Assembly: GCA_003260075.1 (NCBI GenBank)
Contig: QLIY01000729.1
Location: forward strand, 1 to 64,000
Direction: 5' to 3'
DNA: 64,000 nt
From: Phallusia mammillata
Lineage: Eukaryota; Chordata; Ascidiacea; Phlebobranchia; Ascidiidae
In this document: in pieces, positions 18,841-31,782 of the stretch
How the letters are laid out: each line of letters starts with the position of its first letter
Position numbering within the stretch: the stretch's first letter is position 1
Made by a program: the position numbers and the translations under genes
Notes under the pieces: model-generated
The model's database searches: none
Told to the model about the DNA's origin: nothing
The model's input: the letters and a program-made list of their open reading frames with translations, nothing else

Positions 18841-21800
18841 CATTAAATATTTGTTTTTAGAATTCTCTTTACCTGTAACGGATATAAAATAAGTAAACAG
18901 TGAAATAGTTAAAATGCTAACTGTGGGTTATCTTAAAAATAGACAATTATACCAATCAGATAATCGCCAATTCCTAAACACGTTAAAAAGTCAAAAAACG
19001 CTTAAGGTAACATTTACCAAAATTTAAGGTGCAAAATTTTGTAGTCAAGAAGTTGATGAAATCGCTTCACAAGTAAAGTCGAATGTAAAGTTTGTACAAA
19101 ATCACTTCAATTTTAAACATTAGTCAGAACCCAACATCCTGCCCTGAATTACACCTCTAGGTGTCGCTGTGGAGAACGATACTTTGACCGTTTCTGTTTT
19201 CAGTTTAAAAACGGTTTGTTGTGTTTTGAAATCTTTTCTGGGATAAAAAAATATTAGCTTGACCAAAAAGCGTGTTAAAATGCTTGTAATAAAGACCGAA
19301 TCAATTTCCTGTTTACACGTGTGCTACCATACTTCGTGTTTTGAGGTAGGCAGTTAAATGCCAAAACCAACGTTTCCTAAATTAGCATAAAAATGACTTT
19401 TTATTTGCAATCTATTTGCATGTACAAAAGTCTTGTATACCAACATTAAACTGGTAAAATTGTTTCAGTGGGATTCCTGTTGAAATAAATAACGTTAAGT
19501 TATAAGTTTTAACACTTTCAGGACTGAAAACACACAGAAAGGTTCAGAATAAGATAAAGTTTCCGCATAGTTGAGAAACTACTTAAATAATTTTAGGCTA
19601 ATATAAGTTTCAACTCCCAAATTTATTCAATTTTTGTTCAAATGTTGGGCAATTTTACAGTTTCGTCATCATAATCGTCATTTAAATACACACCAGTTTG
19701 TAATTGAAAAGATTTCCGTTTTTGACCCCGGTCAACTGAGAAAGGCTACATATTTTATTGTCTAGTGATTCCAAACATTTTCGGTTGCTCTAACATTGAT
19801 TTTGACGACGTTTCGGTTTCGGCTTGAAGTATTTTTAACCTTTTAACCGAAACTTTTTAGCTCATGAATTCCATGCCCAAAGTCTTGCAAACGTCCAGTT
19901 AAAATGTATTCATTTAACTAATCGTATAGTCAATGCAAAATACTTTAACTTTGTTATCAATTTGTAGGACAAGACATTTTAGGTACGCCTAATTATAGGT
20001 TTGTCAAACCAGTAAAAAATCGTTATTGTTCCTTACGAAACATTATGATACATATACTTGAACGAAATATGTTTCATTTCGAGATAACAGCCTTGACAAA
20101 ATATAACACAAGGTTACATAATCAGTTATTCATCGGTAAAGGACTTTTGCATTACGTATTTGGAAGTTACTAGATTCCTAGTAATAGTAGGTCAGTCCGT
20201 TACTCGAAACCGCTAAGATGACAGCATCATCTTTACTACTGATTATCCTGATGTTTCTAAGCTGGCGTTTGGCAGACCAGTGACATTTGTAAGACTAGAT
20301 TTAGGGCCACACATTAAGTTGTATGGTGGTTTTGTAGCATCTACTAACGTTGCTGTCACTGAGGTTTTAACGCTCTCTTGACGACGTAGATGGTTTGGAC
20401 GTATGCAAGGCTAGCTTTAGACAGCTTGTTATACCAACAGGTCGAATTCCAAAGGGATAATACACTCCTTACTTTTTCACCTGCCAAACACATATTGCAG
20501 GTAAATTTGTTAATATTTTGGAAATGGTTTAAACATGTTTGCTGGTATACGTATAATATATGTAAGAAAATTGTTGAACTTTATCAATTTTTTTACATCA
20601 GGCCGCACGTCTGCCTAGTTTTAAGTTAATCTTCAATTCATATTCAATTGTCAATTGCACCGCGTTTAACCATTATCCACCAATTGTGCCCGACACTTTT
20701 TTGCGCCCCATAACGTTTTAACGTTGTACAACTTATTCCAGCTTGGTGATTGGTTTAGTGCAATTGTGTTGCTATGAATTGTCTTTTACCAAGCAAACTT
20801 AACTCAACTTAACTCAATATGGCAACTCTAAATATAGAATGAACTACCAGACCATGTTTCCGAATTTACTTGTTTTCCGTATTTGCTTGAAAGACTTGAT
20901 ATATTGCTAAACAAACATTTAGTTTCGTTGTTTTATGCACCGTCGAAACATAACCACAAATCAAGACTAAACTTTTCCGTTTTGGGTGTTGCCGTGTTGT
21001 TTTAAATAACAGGAGATGGTTTAGATTGATTTCAGAATAGCCTTGGAACTTGCTTTGCTAAATAGGGCGTGTTTCTTTCATCTGCCACTTAAACACATAT
21101 TGTTGGTTTATTTGTTATTAATGATTTTTCAAACAATTCAAAACATTTTTGGCTGGTATACTCATAATAAATATGACAGAATTCTACAGGTAACATGAAA
21201 CCACATCAGTTTTAAATTAGTTGTCAATGCAATATAGTCTGTTCTTTGGTAGTGTTGTGACTTAAAACATGGAATGAATTAGAGTATTAGACCATGTTTC
21301 CGATTTGACTTGTTTTGCGTATTCGCTTGAAAGACTAGAAGGTAGAAGCCTAAATTATAATTGTTGGCAAACAAACATTTGGTTTTGTTGTTTAATGCAC
21401 TGTCGAACAACATGACCACAAAGTAAGCCGACACTTTCCTTTTGGAGTGGTGCCGTGTTGTTTTTTAAAGAAGACTTAAACATTGTGAAACCTTTACACA
21501 ATATCATACTTAATAAAATGTAGTTCGGGTCGGTACCAAGGTCTGTAGGAGTGCAAGGGGCCCATGAATATAAAAGTTAAATTGAAGTGAGCGCTGAGCT
21601 TGTGTATATGCCCAGACACGTGAAAATCCATACGGCGCTTAAGCCACAACGTGTGCAATTGTAATGTTGCTCACAGTGGTCCTCAGTGCACTCTCAGAGC
21701 TTGTGTGTATCCAGACACACGAAAAATTCGAAAAAGGTTAAACTTGGCCCACATTTGTCAAACTGTCGCCATTTTTCTGCGCCCCTTGCTGCGCTTCAAG

Positions 21801-23455
21801 CCAAAATATCAGCACTGGTCGATAGCAATCTTTGACATATTGACCTTGCAGCTTGATTGCCACTCTAGATAAAGTCACAGCGCGCATGGTTCATGTCAAG
21901 TCCCAAAATATCTGCCCCCCTTTCCCTGTCGACTCGGCGCCGTTTTATGATGTCATAGAGTGATGCTGTGACGTCATAAGTGCGTGCGATCGGAAGTTTG
22001 GTTTTGGAATTGCGGGATTATTTGTGGTGAAGGCAATTTTGTTCCGATTGAAGTAATTGCAGAGTAAAAATATAACCCACTCTTATATGCTATTGCAGGC
22101 CATTCACTTGTGCAGACGATTAAAAGTAAATTTGTTTGTAAATGATACATTTATTAATACAACTTAAATACAAAATACAAATGTTCTACAAACATACAAC
22201 TTGAAGCATAATCCAAACACCCACAAAGGAACCAATTTCCCTCAATTTTCAAGCTCTGCAAAAAAAGGAACTGTTCATCAAGGCACTGAAACCAACCAAT
22301 TGAAAACACGGCGTGCTTGCTTCAAGCACAAAGCACTTTGCGCTTTGCGTTTTAGAGCAAGACACCGAACAATAGCCCTATGTTTTGTAACAATCCCCAT
22401 TGCCCTGTTGATCGATGATGCGTACAATGTTAGTTCCTGCTCCATTTGTTAGATTTTATCAGCAACTGTTTGTTGTAGTTCGTTATTTGGCCACGAATTT
22501 GTGCAATATGTGTACAGAAACTTTAATAGATTTAGCAGGCTGTATATGGTTGCATATTATTGTGTTTTGACAGCTTTTTGACTATTTTTTGCCACTTCAA
22601 ATGCATGTAACTGGAAATATGCCTGTTTTAGCACAGGACTGCTTGTAAAATGTTTTGATTGTATTGTTTTTGCTTAGCAGACTTTTGACCAATAAGTAGC
22701 AAAGCTTTGGCTAGTATGAAATGAATTGTAGTATAAGTTTAGTTGCATAAATGCGGCAAAAAATAAGAATATATTGCAGTACACTAAACATTCCATACAA
22801 CTGTGTAAAAATTAGTCACAGAACATGTGTGTTTTCAGGTGGGCTATGTTTTATGACTAAGTTTATACTTGTTGATATATGAGATTAGACATAAAAGGTA
22901 TCATCACAAAATTGTTTGCTCGTCTGTCTAGAATTTAAATAGCTATGAGTAATTATTTGTTGATAGCATGATAGCTTCGTGGGCCTCGCGGTTTAGATAG
23001 ACTTTCACTCATTTGCTCGACTTTTAATCCAGTTATTGTTCATCCCAAACACGTTTTTGCGTTTCGAGGTGACCAATAATGTAAATACAGACACTTAAAT
23101 GTTTGCATAATGAAACCGCCACGCATAGCTTTTGCTTATAGTTTGTGGTCATTGCTAAATACGTTCACAAACTGAAAAAGGTAAATTGAGTCTTTGGAAG
23201 TCTTGTTCTTAAACTACAGAAAGCACATTTATTTAAGATCTATTACTTTACGTTTGCCTTGGTTTATGTAAACTGAAATTAATAGATTTGCTTTTGAACA
23301 ATGCCCTTCACTTTTGAAAAAAATATAAATTTGACCAAATAGACGTAAACATATTTTTTGTTACTTTAACGTTTGCATTTGTTATTTAAACGTTTGGATA
23401 ATAAAGCATGCCGTTTTTACGTCTTTTTGGGTCGTTATACTGGTCACAAACTTGT
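18841..23455. other. No gene recognised
   Basis: AT-rich. Two similar segments at about 20390-20960 and 21020-21450 share ggctagctttagacagct-like, catattg, accatgtttccgaattt and acactttycctttt blocks, apparently an old duplication. A CRE-like pair lies at 21945-21985. Confidence 0.5.
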
Positions 23456-23463
23456 GCATAGAT

Positions 23464-23841
23464 TAGGCCTACCATACGTCCTCTGTTTGGAGGACATGTT
23501 TTTTAACAAAAACCAAGTTGTCCTCCGAGGACAAGAAAAAATACCCAAATGTCCTCCTTTTAAAGGAATTTCTGATTTATCAAATACATATGTGACAATT
23601 GTGCTATTCAAAACAGCAAAATATAGATCTTAGCTTATGTTTTAAAGAATACAGGTTTTCCTTTTTTTAAATACAAGCTTATTTTAATGTTGTGGTGTAA
23701 TAAACGTCAAACTTTATCCAAACTATATTGTATATCATTTAATTTTTGAAGCTTTTATTTTTTGGGGGGCCTTCAATTGTTTTTTCATGTTCTTTTCAAC
23801 AATGTGTCCTCCTTTTTGAGGATGGAAATATGGTAGGCCTA
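23464..23841. mobile_element. Non-autonomous hAT-like element with perfect 13-bp TIR
   Basis: 378 bp. The ends TAGGCCTACCATA and TATGGTAGGCCTA are perfect inverted repeats, followed inward by gtcctc / gaggat motifs. Identical 8-bp flanks gcatagat occur at 23456-23463 and 23842-23849. No coding capacity. Confidence 0.9.
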
Positions 23842-23849
23842 GCATAGAT

Positions 23850-25159
23850 CCGTGTCTAGTGTTCAAAAATATAAGATTATATTGATGTACGAGGATCGTT
23901 CTAATTGTAGACATTAATTTTTGGCCAACGTATTGAGAAGATAGTAATATAAACACTAATACGGAAAAAATGTAGTGGCTATAAGTTGCATGACTTTTTG
24001 CCTTTTTTTACTTCACGACCCAGCATTGCTAATTGCATCATTTAGTTTCTAAAGTTTGTTTTGAAGAGATTGTGTAGTCGCTTTGCATTCCTGTGTGCGT
24101 TCACGCAGACGCCAAGTTGTCGCCCAATTTGCAACGTTTCGTTTCGTATTCCTTAAGTGCTATGTGCAACCTTGGTGAAACCAGTCAAGCATTGCGGTTT
24201 GTTATTGTGTTTTAACCTGTCATTTCGCCGTGGCCGCTGTTTTGGCGTAAAGTTGAACTTCAATTTGGTTGTATTGAAAACTTGGGTGGTCAAAAAAGCA
24301 TTGGCATGCGATCATTTGCAAACTACGTTACTGAAAATGGCATAATGGGCCAGGGTTCGGCAACGTTTTAAGCTACGCGTACCGATTTACTTGTTATTTC
24401 CATTTGGTAATGACTTTGCATGCCAACTTTTTTGTGGATAACACTGGTTAGTGGCAGGCGATCTTAATATGAAGCAGAAATAAGAGTGTTTTGTGCATGT
24501 AGGCTGGACTTGAAGACAATTTCGTGATAAAAAAAAACTGAATAAAGAAGTGTAACAGGTTAAATTTGTATTTCAATGTAAACACGCAAATGGGTTGGCG
24601 TACCATGAAAAATCACCTTGCGTTGTACTTATTGTACATTAAAACAGAGGTTCAAAAGTAGGGGCGCGACGCCATACAATGCACTTTTGTGATTGTGCAT
24701 TCACTTTCTTAACCAAAATCCTAAACGATTTAAAAATAAAACCTCAATTACAAGCGGCACCGTGGCCATATTTCGCATTGTGTTTTTTAAGTTACTTTAC
24801 ACAAAAATCAAGGCTTAGTGCCTGTGAGGTGCAGTTTTGTTTCTGAGCAAATTAATATCTGCCTTTGGTGTGCAACACAGTAAAGTAAACTTCGTGTAAT
24901 GGTGTTTCCCTCTGTCTAATTTTGCTGTTCTTTGTCCATCAGTGATAAAAGTTGCACACCCTTTTTTGACCACAAAACTACCACTTTTGGCAATACTTAC
25001 TATTGCTTCAAGCGGGAACTTTCAAAGCAAAGTTTAATTTTACTGTTTTGACTGGGAGTGCCGGCCATGTCTGGACAATGTTGTATTCACCTAAAACATT
25101 TTTTCTATTCTTAAAAATACTGCCTATGACGTAACAATCCCCATTGTACTTAATTATAA
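23850..25159. other. No gene recognised
   Basis: Short open frames only, no splice-bounded coding sequence recognised. Confidence 0.55.
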
Positions 25160-25910
25160 ACGAACAATTGCCACATGTGGCCCGCAGGAAGGTTCTGAGT
25201 GGCCCGCGTGGTATTTTTTGAAATTACTCATATTGGCAACTTAAATTGCCTACGTAGTTTATGGCAAACTTTCATTCCGAAAAATTGGCATTTATTGCTT
25301 GCTTTATTTCTTTGTTAATAGACTTTCTACATTGTTACGTCACAATCTGACTCGTGCTTCAAGAGTCCGTCACTAATGTTTCTTGGTTTGTTAAGATACT
25401 TTTAGTATAAGAGACTCGCGCAAAACGCATTTAGCAGTAAAACTTCTTCCGCACTCTGCTGCAGTGATATTGATTATGCCAAACAGGAAACAAAAGCAAG
25501 TAACACCAACAGAACTTTCCAAGAAAGGTTGACATGTAACTTTAAATCCCTTGTAAGATCAGTAATTTCTGACAGCCATATAGAAAAATCGCTTCGCATT
25601 GCTACATCGTCCATCTCACCGAATATTGCCAAACTTGTTAGAGAAAAACAGTGCCAAACTTCACGTTGAAATGTCGACGTGTGGGAAGAACTTTGTTGAC
25701 TTAACTATATCTTGGTGTGTTTATTGTTCTTATAATTGTAAACGAGGACAAGAAACATTTCTAAGATTAGAATTTCGGTGTGAGGATTTTAATTAGAAAT
25801 TATAAGACAGCTATTTCGAAGATCCTAAATTAGCAGTAACACTCAAGTGGCCCGCGCAATCATTCGTAAACAGCATGTGGCCCTTTGGCCAAAAAGGTTG
25901 GACACCCCTG
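25160..25910 (+). pseudogene. Internally deleted hAT transposon with transposase remnants
   Basis: The right end GGTTGGACACCCCTG is a typical hAT terminus, preceded by tggcccgcg motifs that also occur near the left end (gtggcccgcagg). Inside, on the + strand, about 25513-25550 reads NRTFQERLTCNF, like the N-terminus of BED-type hAT transposases of the ZBED/GTF2IRD2 group. About 25580-25670 reads LRIATSSISPNIAKLVREKQ then CQTS and a stop, like their C-terminus. The middle of the enzyme is absent and the frames do not join. The left terminal repeat is not found. Confidence 0.72.
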
Positions 25911-26853
25911 ACTTAAACTGTATTACGATATTTTGACAAATTCATTACGTCATTTGTTGGCGATGACGTCACGAGTCCATGTCATTATTTCGTCGTTCAT
26001 TCGCAATGACGACTTTTGTATGTTAAGTTGAGACTTTTTATGCAAAAAACTTCCTTCAAAATTTAAATGGTAAAGTTATATTACATTTGAACGTGAACAT
26101 GGCTTTACGTATCGATAAAATGCCAAAGACTGACATGGAACGTATTCATTTGTAATCACTTCCTTTATTGATTTGATTACATTATTATTGATTATGATAC
26201 CCTAGTCAGATATATTTTACCATTAACGTAGATAATCGATATTTGAGGGTGCTTGTTGTGTGAGTTTCAGTAACTGCTTGTGGAAATAGCAATTGCTCTC
26301 TAAACCATTTCTTAACAGTCATGCAGTCCCGTGATGACAAAGTTCAAACCAGTTCAATGCTTGCTGTGCATAAACTGCTAAACTTTGTTCCCGATTTGAC
26401 TGCACGCTGAGCATGTGATGTTATTGTTAGTACAGCAGTTGGTGGTGGACATGTTTTGTTTGTGATAAATACTAACAGTTTAAAATAAATGCAGCTGGTT
26501 ACTGCTGTAAAAGTTTTTGTTGCTTTGTTGACAATACATTGAATTTGACATTGAGTTGTTAGACAAATAGAAAAATATTTGAATTTCTTTGGAAACTGCT
26601 ACTTTGCAAAAGTTTTGTACCAGCTGCAGAATAATTATATGTTTTTACCGAAGCTTACTGACTAACCAACTGGTAACGCACGCAAGGCTATTTTGTTACT
26701 TCCGGCTGTTTTTTTAAATGCAAGGTTGCAAAAAACTTGCTAAACGTAACTTGGCCTAGATTTATATGATCGTAAAACACAATTCACTATTATATTTGCC
26801 GTTTTTTGGATTGTGTTGCAACCATATAGTGAAGTACAGGTCAAAAACGGTTT
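25911..26853. other. No gene recognised
   Basis: AT-rich non-coding sequence. A CRE-like tgacgtca lies at about 25962. Confidence 0.55.
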
Positions 26854-27048
26854 CTATTGGGTCCTACCAGACCCTTATATTGACTTAATTGGTTTTGTTG
26901 CTGAGCAAATAAGCCAGTGACAATACGCCAAGCAACCGACAATGCTGGGGGGGGGGTTATTGGGTCCTACCAGACCCTGATGTTGACTTAAATAGCTTTG
27001 GTGCTGAGCAAATAAGCCAGTGACAATACGCCAAGCAACCGACAATGC
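26854..27048. repeat. Allelic duplication, join 26947-26956
   Basis: 93-bp copies (attgggtcctaccagaccct) with several SNPs. Confidence 0.85.
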
Positions 27049-27200
27049 TTTGTCACTCTATTTGAACTTTTGTATTCGAGTTTTCGGTTCTGCAAGACGT
27101 ACAATAGTTGCAGTGTACTGAATGTTTAACTAAGTCGCTACCAGCGAAGATGAATGCAATGAACCTTTCGTGCGGCAATTCGGTTAAATGTATTGTATAT

Positions 27201-27244
27201 GTAACGAGCTGCAGATGTAAGGTCTCATCTGTGCAGCTCGTTAC
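27201..27244. other. Short perfect hairpin
   Basis: GTAACGAGCTGCAGATG, loop taaggtct, then CATCTGTGCAGCTCGTTAC: 17 base pairs with a 2-nt bulge. The flanks do not extend the stem. Confidence 0.8.
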
Positions 27245-27431
27245 AAGAGATTGGCTGTATTGGCTAAAGTACCTACCTTACAGCACTCCATTCTGCAGCT
27301 TATACTTATCAACTTATCATATACTGACTTAATGCTTTTATTTTGTATTGTAAGTGGTTTTTTAAGTGTAGTAAGTCATATTTTTGGTTGGGTTTTCTGA
27401 TTCTGAAAATTGTTGAATGCTTGGTATATAA

Positions 27432-28144
27432 CAGGGGTGGCCAAACTGCGGCTTTTTGAGCCTTTGATTGCGGCTCTTTAATGTTACACATGCATTTCCC
27501 CATCTTGCAGTTGTTTGACCAGATGATAAAACAATGCATTCTATCACGTATTAACAATAGACTGACTGTTTGTAATAACAAATGTACATTCCGCAAACCG
27601 AAAAGAACATTATTGTACAGAAGCGTGCTAGCTTGTGCATTGTAGTCAAATATATTATCAGGTTTAGGCTGTAAGTGTGGGCTGACATTGAAAGCATTTT
27701 ACATTTGTGTTGCAGCCTCTATTAGCAATAATTGCAAAGTTTAAACCTGTGTGTCTTATCTGTCGGGGGGGGGGGGGGGGGGGGAGCTGTAAGTGTGGGC
27801 TGACATGGAAAGAATTTTACATTTGTATTGCAGTCTCTATTAGCAATAATTGCAAAGTTTAAACCTGTGTGTCTTATCTGTCAAGCTTCGTTCAATCATT
27901 ACAAAACTAGTAACTTAAAACGTCATTACAAAGCTAAATACAAAAATTTTCCCATCATATCAGCCTAATTTCAAGCAGCCCAGGTGGAGACTCACAGTAT
28001 CACCACACAACAATAATCATTATTTGATAGCTTACACTTCGTTGTGAGTGAATAAATTCGTTTTTTGATTTTTTTGTGTTGCGGTTATTTTAAAACTAAG
28101 TTTTGTGATATGCGGCTCGAGCATGAAGCGGGTCTGGCCACCCC
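27432..28144. mobile_element. hAT element, present in one haplotype and absent in the other
   Basis: Starts CAGGGGTGGCCAAACTGCGG and ends cgggtctggccacccc, matching inverted hAT ends, with cggctcttt and cggctcgag blocks inside each end. A poly-G join (27765-27784) duplicates about 97 bp within it (27669-27764 and 27785-27882). The right end carries a repeated gagcatgaagcgggtctggc (28145-28164). The left flank tggtatataa and right flank cttaccagccc are fused without the element at 28834-28853, which is the empty allele. Confidence 0.85.
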
Positions 28145-28164
28145 GAGCATGAAGCGGGTCTGGC

Positions 28165-29430
28165 AACTTACCAGCCCTTGTCAAGAAAATGAATATCAAC
28201 AGTAAGTAATGGTCTCAGTTGCTTGTGTGGAAATAGATTACATTGTGATGTAACAGTATTTAACTATTTACAATCTGCAACAGATTTTGTGGATTATATT
28301 TTGACAGAATAATTTGGTGATATAGCGAGCTCACAATGAAAAAGAGCAGTCAAATTACACCATTGTTAATATTGACTCAGTTTTAAGTGCGTTGGACTTC
28401 AATTTCCAATGAGCAAGCAGTTTTTTTCCGGTCAATATTTGCTTTACTTTTAAGTGCGCAGACATTAGTGGCAAGGCTTACATCCATTTATTAAATTATC
28501 ACTTTGTTATTAAGGCGTAATTCAGTGTAATTCACCACTGTTTGAGGAGTTTTGTGTTTGAAATTACTTCGACCTAAATATTTTGTTAAATCTTAAGTCC
28601 AATCGTTATACATTCGCTTTTTCTAAAGTTATCAACCTAAGGGTGAATTGAATTAAATTTTATCTGTCATTAAATTTTTGTGTGTGAAATATACAACTAA
28701 ACACAAATGTGTCATCCAATAGCAATGTTTTCAAAGCGGCTGATTAATTTTGCTTTTACCAAGATAGCATCACCCCAGTGAAACGTTGGCCGCCCTAAAG
28801 AGGATTTTTTCGTAAAAACAATTGGGGGGGGGGTGGTATATAACTTACCAGCCCTTGTCAAGAAAATGAATAACAACAGTAAGTAATGGTCTCAGTTGCT
28901 TGTGTGGAAATAGATTACGTTGTGATGTAACAGTATTTAACTATTTACAATCTGCAACAGATTTTGTGGATTATATTTTGACAGAATAATTTGGTGATAT
29001 AGCGAGCTCACAATGAAAAAGAGCAGTCAAATTACACCATTGTTAATATTGACTCAGTTTTAAGTGCGTTGGACTTCAATTTCCAATGAGCAAGCAGTTT
29101 TTTTCCGGTCAATATTTGCTTTACTTTTAAGTGCGCAGACATTAGTGGGGGGGGGGCATTGACTCAGTTTTAAGTGCGTTGGACTTTTTTCCGGTCAATA
29201 TTTGCTTTACTTTTAAGTGCGCAGACATTAGTGGCAAGGCTTACATCCATTTATTAAAATATATCACTTTGTTATTAAGGCGTAATTCAGTGTAATTCAC
29301 CACTGTTTGAGGAGTTTTGTGTTTGAAATTACTTCGACCTAAATATTTTGTTAAATCTTAAGTCCAATCGTTATACATTCGCTTTTTCTAAAGTTATCAA
29401 CCTAAGGGTGAATTGAATTAAATTTTATCT
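28165..29430. repeat. Nested allelic duplications, joins 28824-28833 and 29147-29156
   Basis: 28165-28475 recurs at 28843-29146, then a third restart at 29157 runs to 29430 matching 28374-28660. The third copy lacks 24 bp present in the others (after gcgttggactt). Confidence 0.85.
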
Positions 29431-29449
29431 GGGGGGGGGGGGGGGGGGG

Positions 29450-29772
29450 TAAATGCCTATATCGTCTATCTATTTAATCTCTATACGTGTTTTGCGCATT
29501 CTAGTATTGTAAGGCCGCTCAATAAACAATGACATTAACTGACGCGAATACTAACGTTAGACCTATATATGGCCCTATGTGTCATTAAACAAGGCTTCCC
29601 GATAGCTGGGGGGGGGGGAAATGCCTATATGGTCTATTTAATCTCTATACGTGTTTGGCGCATTCTGGTATTGTAAGGCCGTTCAATAAACAATGACATT
29701 AACTGACGCGAATACTAACGTTAAACCTATATATGGCCCTATGTGTCATTAAACAAGGCTTCCCGATAGCTG
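29450..29772. repeat. Allelic duplication, joins 29431-29449 and 29608-29618
   Basis: Copies 29450-29607 and 29618-29772. The left copy has an extra tctatc repeat unit. Confidence 0.85.
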
Positions 29773-30130
29773 TAACACATCTAGTTTCTCGTTAAAATCC
29801 TACGTGTGTAATGTACAACCCCTTGTCAGAAAAGTCTGCTATTATTACTTTGCATTGGCTTGGCATGAGGCCAAAAATGCAAAGTAAAGCCGTTAAAAAG
29901 GATATATGATACGTTTTAAGCTCTTTAGACCACTCTCAGGCGTTCATTACATGTTTATGCTTTCTTGATTATGCATTTTTACTTTGGTTTTTGCAGCAAG
30001 TTAAAGCAAAAATGGCGATTTACTTTAAAAATTATAAAACTGAGTTATGTCTTAGCTTACACCGTCAACTTGTCAGCAGCATTCACTTAAATCTGCCGAC
30101 ATTTTTTTCGGTGTGTGTTTGTGGTCGTTT

Positions 30131-30257
30131 AGTCAACGTTGGTTTGCACGTTTTGACGCGAAAAGTGTTTTTTTTTCGTTTTTTGCATGGGGGGGGGGAA
30201 GTTAATGTCGGTTTGCACGTTTTGACGCGAAAAGTGTTTTTTTTTCGTTTTTTGCAT
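30131..30257. repeat. Allelic duplication, join 30189-30198
   Basis: About 58-bp copies (ggtttgcacgttttgacgcg). Confidence 0.85.
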
Positions 30258-30791
30258 TGCTCACTTTGCAATTCTTCAAAAAGTATGGGTTGCAAAGGAT
30301 GTAGCCTTTACCGGGCCACTCGTATGCCTGCAAAACAAAAAAATACCTTTGAGTCTTAGAAACGCTGTATTAATCACCGAGTACTTTCGATTTGTTGAAT
30401 AGTTGGCATTGCTAAATAGCGGTATAGAGTTTAGGTTTGTAATTACGAGCCTAATTAAAGTTCAGGTTTTTTAATTTCGCACACATTGTTGTTATTCTCG
30501 AATCTACCCTGAAGTGATTATTTTTTTAATGTTTTTTATCCATGCCTAGGCGAGTGCTTTTTTTGCTCACGGGACGCTTGCAAAATAGTCATAGTTAGGA
30601 AACATCCCTAAAGCTAAACTATAAGTAACTTTATGGGGAATAACTAACCCTTTTTATGATTTACTATTATTTTTTACTGTGTAATGCATAGTTTTGCTTG
30701 CATTAATGATCAGTCGATGGAATTTACGTTGCAGGCTTAAATTTCTGCTTTAATATTCCCATCTATTGTAACGTGCGTCCTTATCATGTTA

Positions 30792-31004
30792 CATAAGGCA
30801 TTTATTTCAGGGAGAATTAGATAACAGTTACACTAACGCACACCTCACACCATCGTATCATGGTATATTTGGTAGCGGTTATAAAAGTTTTGGGGGGGGG
30901 GATACATAAGGCATTTATTTCAGGGAGAATTAGATTACAGTTACACTAACGCACATCTCACACCATCGTATCATGGTATATTTGGTAGCGGTTATAAAAG
31001 TTTT
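30792..31004. repeat. Allelic duplication, join 30893-30901
   Basis: About 102-bp copies (acataaggcatttatttcag) with two SNPs. Confidence 0.85.
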
Positions 31005-31525
31005 AGACAACATACAGAACTGAGATTATAGTTTTGTCTTAAAAGGCCGAACATCAATTATGGTTATAGCGAGATCACTGTACTATGTTTGTTATAAACA
31101 TGTTTTTCAAAAATATTAAATTCAGCACTTTTAAAACATTAATAGATAGGACTGGGCTGTGCTCAATATTCGGTTACGTCTGTACCTAAATTAAGCTAGG
31201 TCTGCACATGGGCTGGGCCAAAACAATTACTGGTCACAAAATTTCGTTTCACGATGAAATGTTTGTCACGTGAGCAGAAAGTACTTTATGACATCACAAT
31301 TCTTACTACTGAAGGGGGAAGTTTGTGAAACAAGGGTAATTTTCAAAACACTGGAAAATTATACTCTGACTTCTGACACGTTTCGAAAATGCACGATACA
31401 GAACTCCACAAGTTTTTGAGTCAAACAACATTTTTTTCAGGCAAAGGAGAACTAATAATTCTTTCTTGCGTGGTGGAAATTTAAACCTCATCAGAGCAAT
31501 TTGGATCTAAAATAAAACTGCCATA

Positions 31526-31782
31526 CAGAGAACTTGCCTACATTGCACGATTTTTTTTGGCAAAATGAACAAAATCGCCATTTTTGGTATCCCTTTTTAA
31601 AGTTTGCTTTTTTATTCCGCTATTTTCCCTTGTATAGGGTAAGCTGTGGGGGGGGGGGAGAGAACTTGCCTATATTGCACGATTTTTTTTGGCAAAATGA
31701 ACAAAATCGCTAGTTTTGGTATCCCTAAAAATGCAAGTTTGCTTTTTTATTCCGCTATTTTCCCTTGTATAGGGTAAGCTGT
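31526..31782. repeat. Allelic duplication, join 31648-31658
   Basis: About 122-bp copies (agagaacttgcctacattgc). Last G-type join. Confidence 0.85.

Noticed and set aside
21651-21872. EGF-like cysteine pattern CNCNVAHSGPQC
   Set aside because: Only one half-motif, followed by unrelated sequence; the segment gcttgtgtrtatccagacac repeats nearby, suggesting a non-coding repeat.
22138-22450. 3' UTR of a - strand gene
   Set aside because: A single tttatt (AATAAA on the - strand) is not informative in AT-rich DNA and no coding exon is seen upstream.
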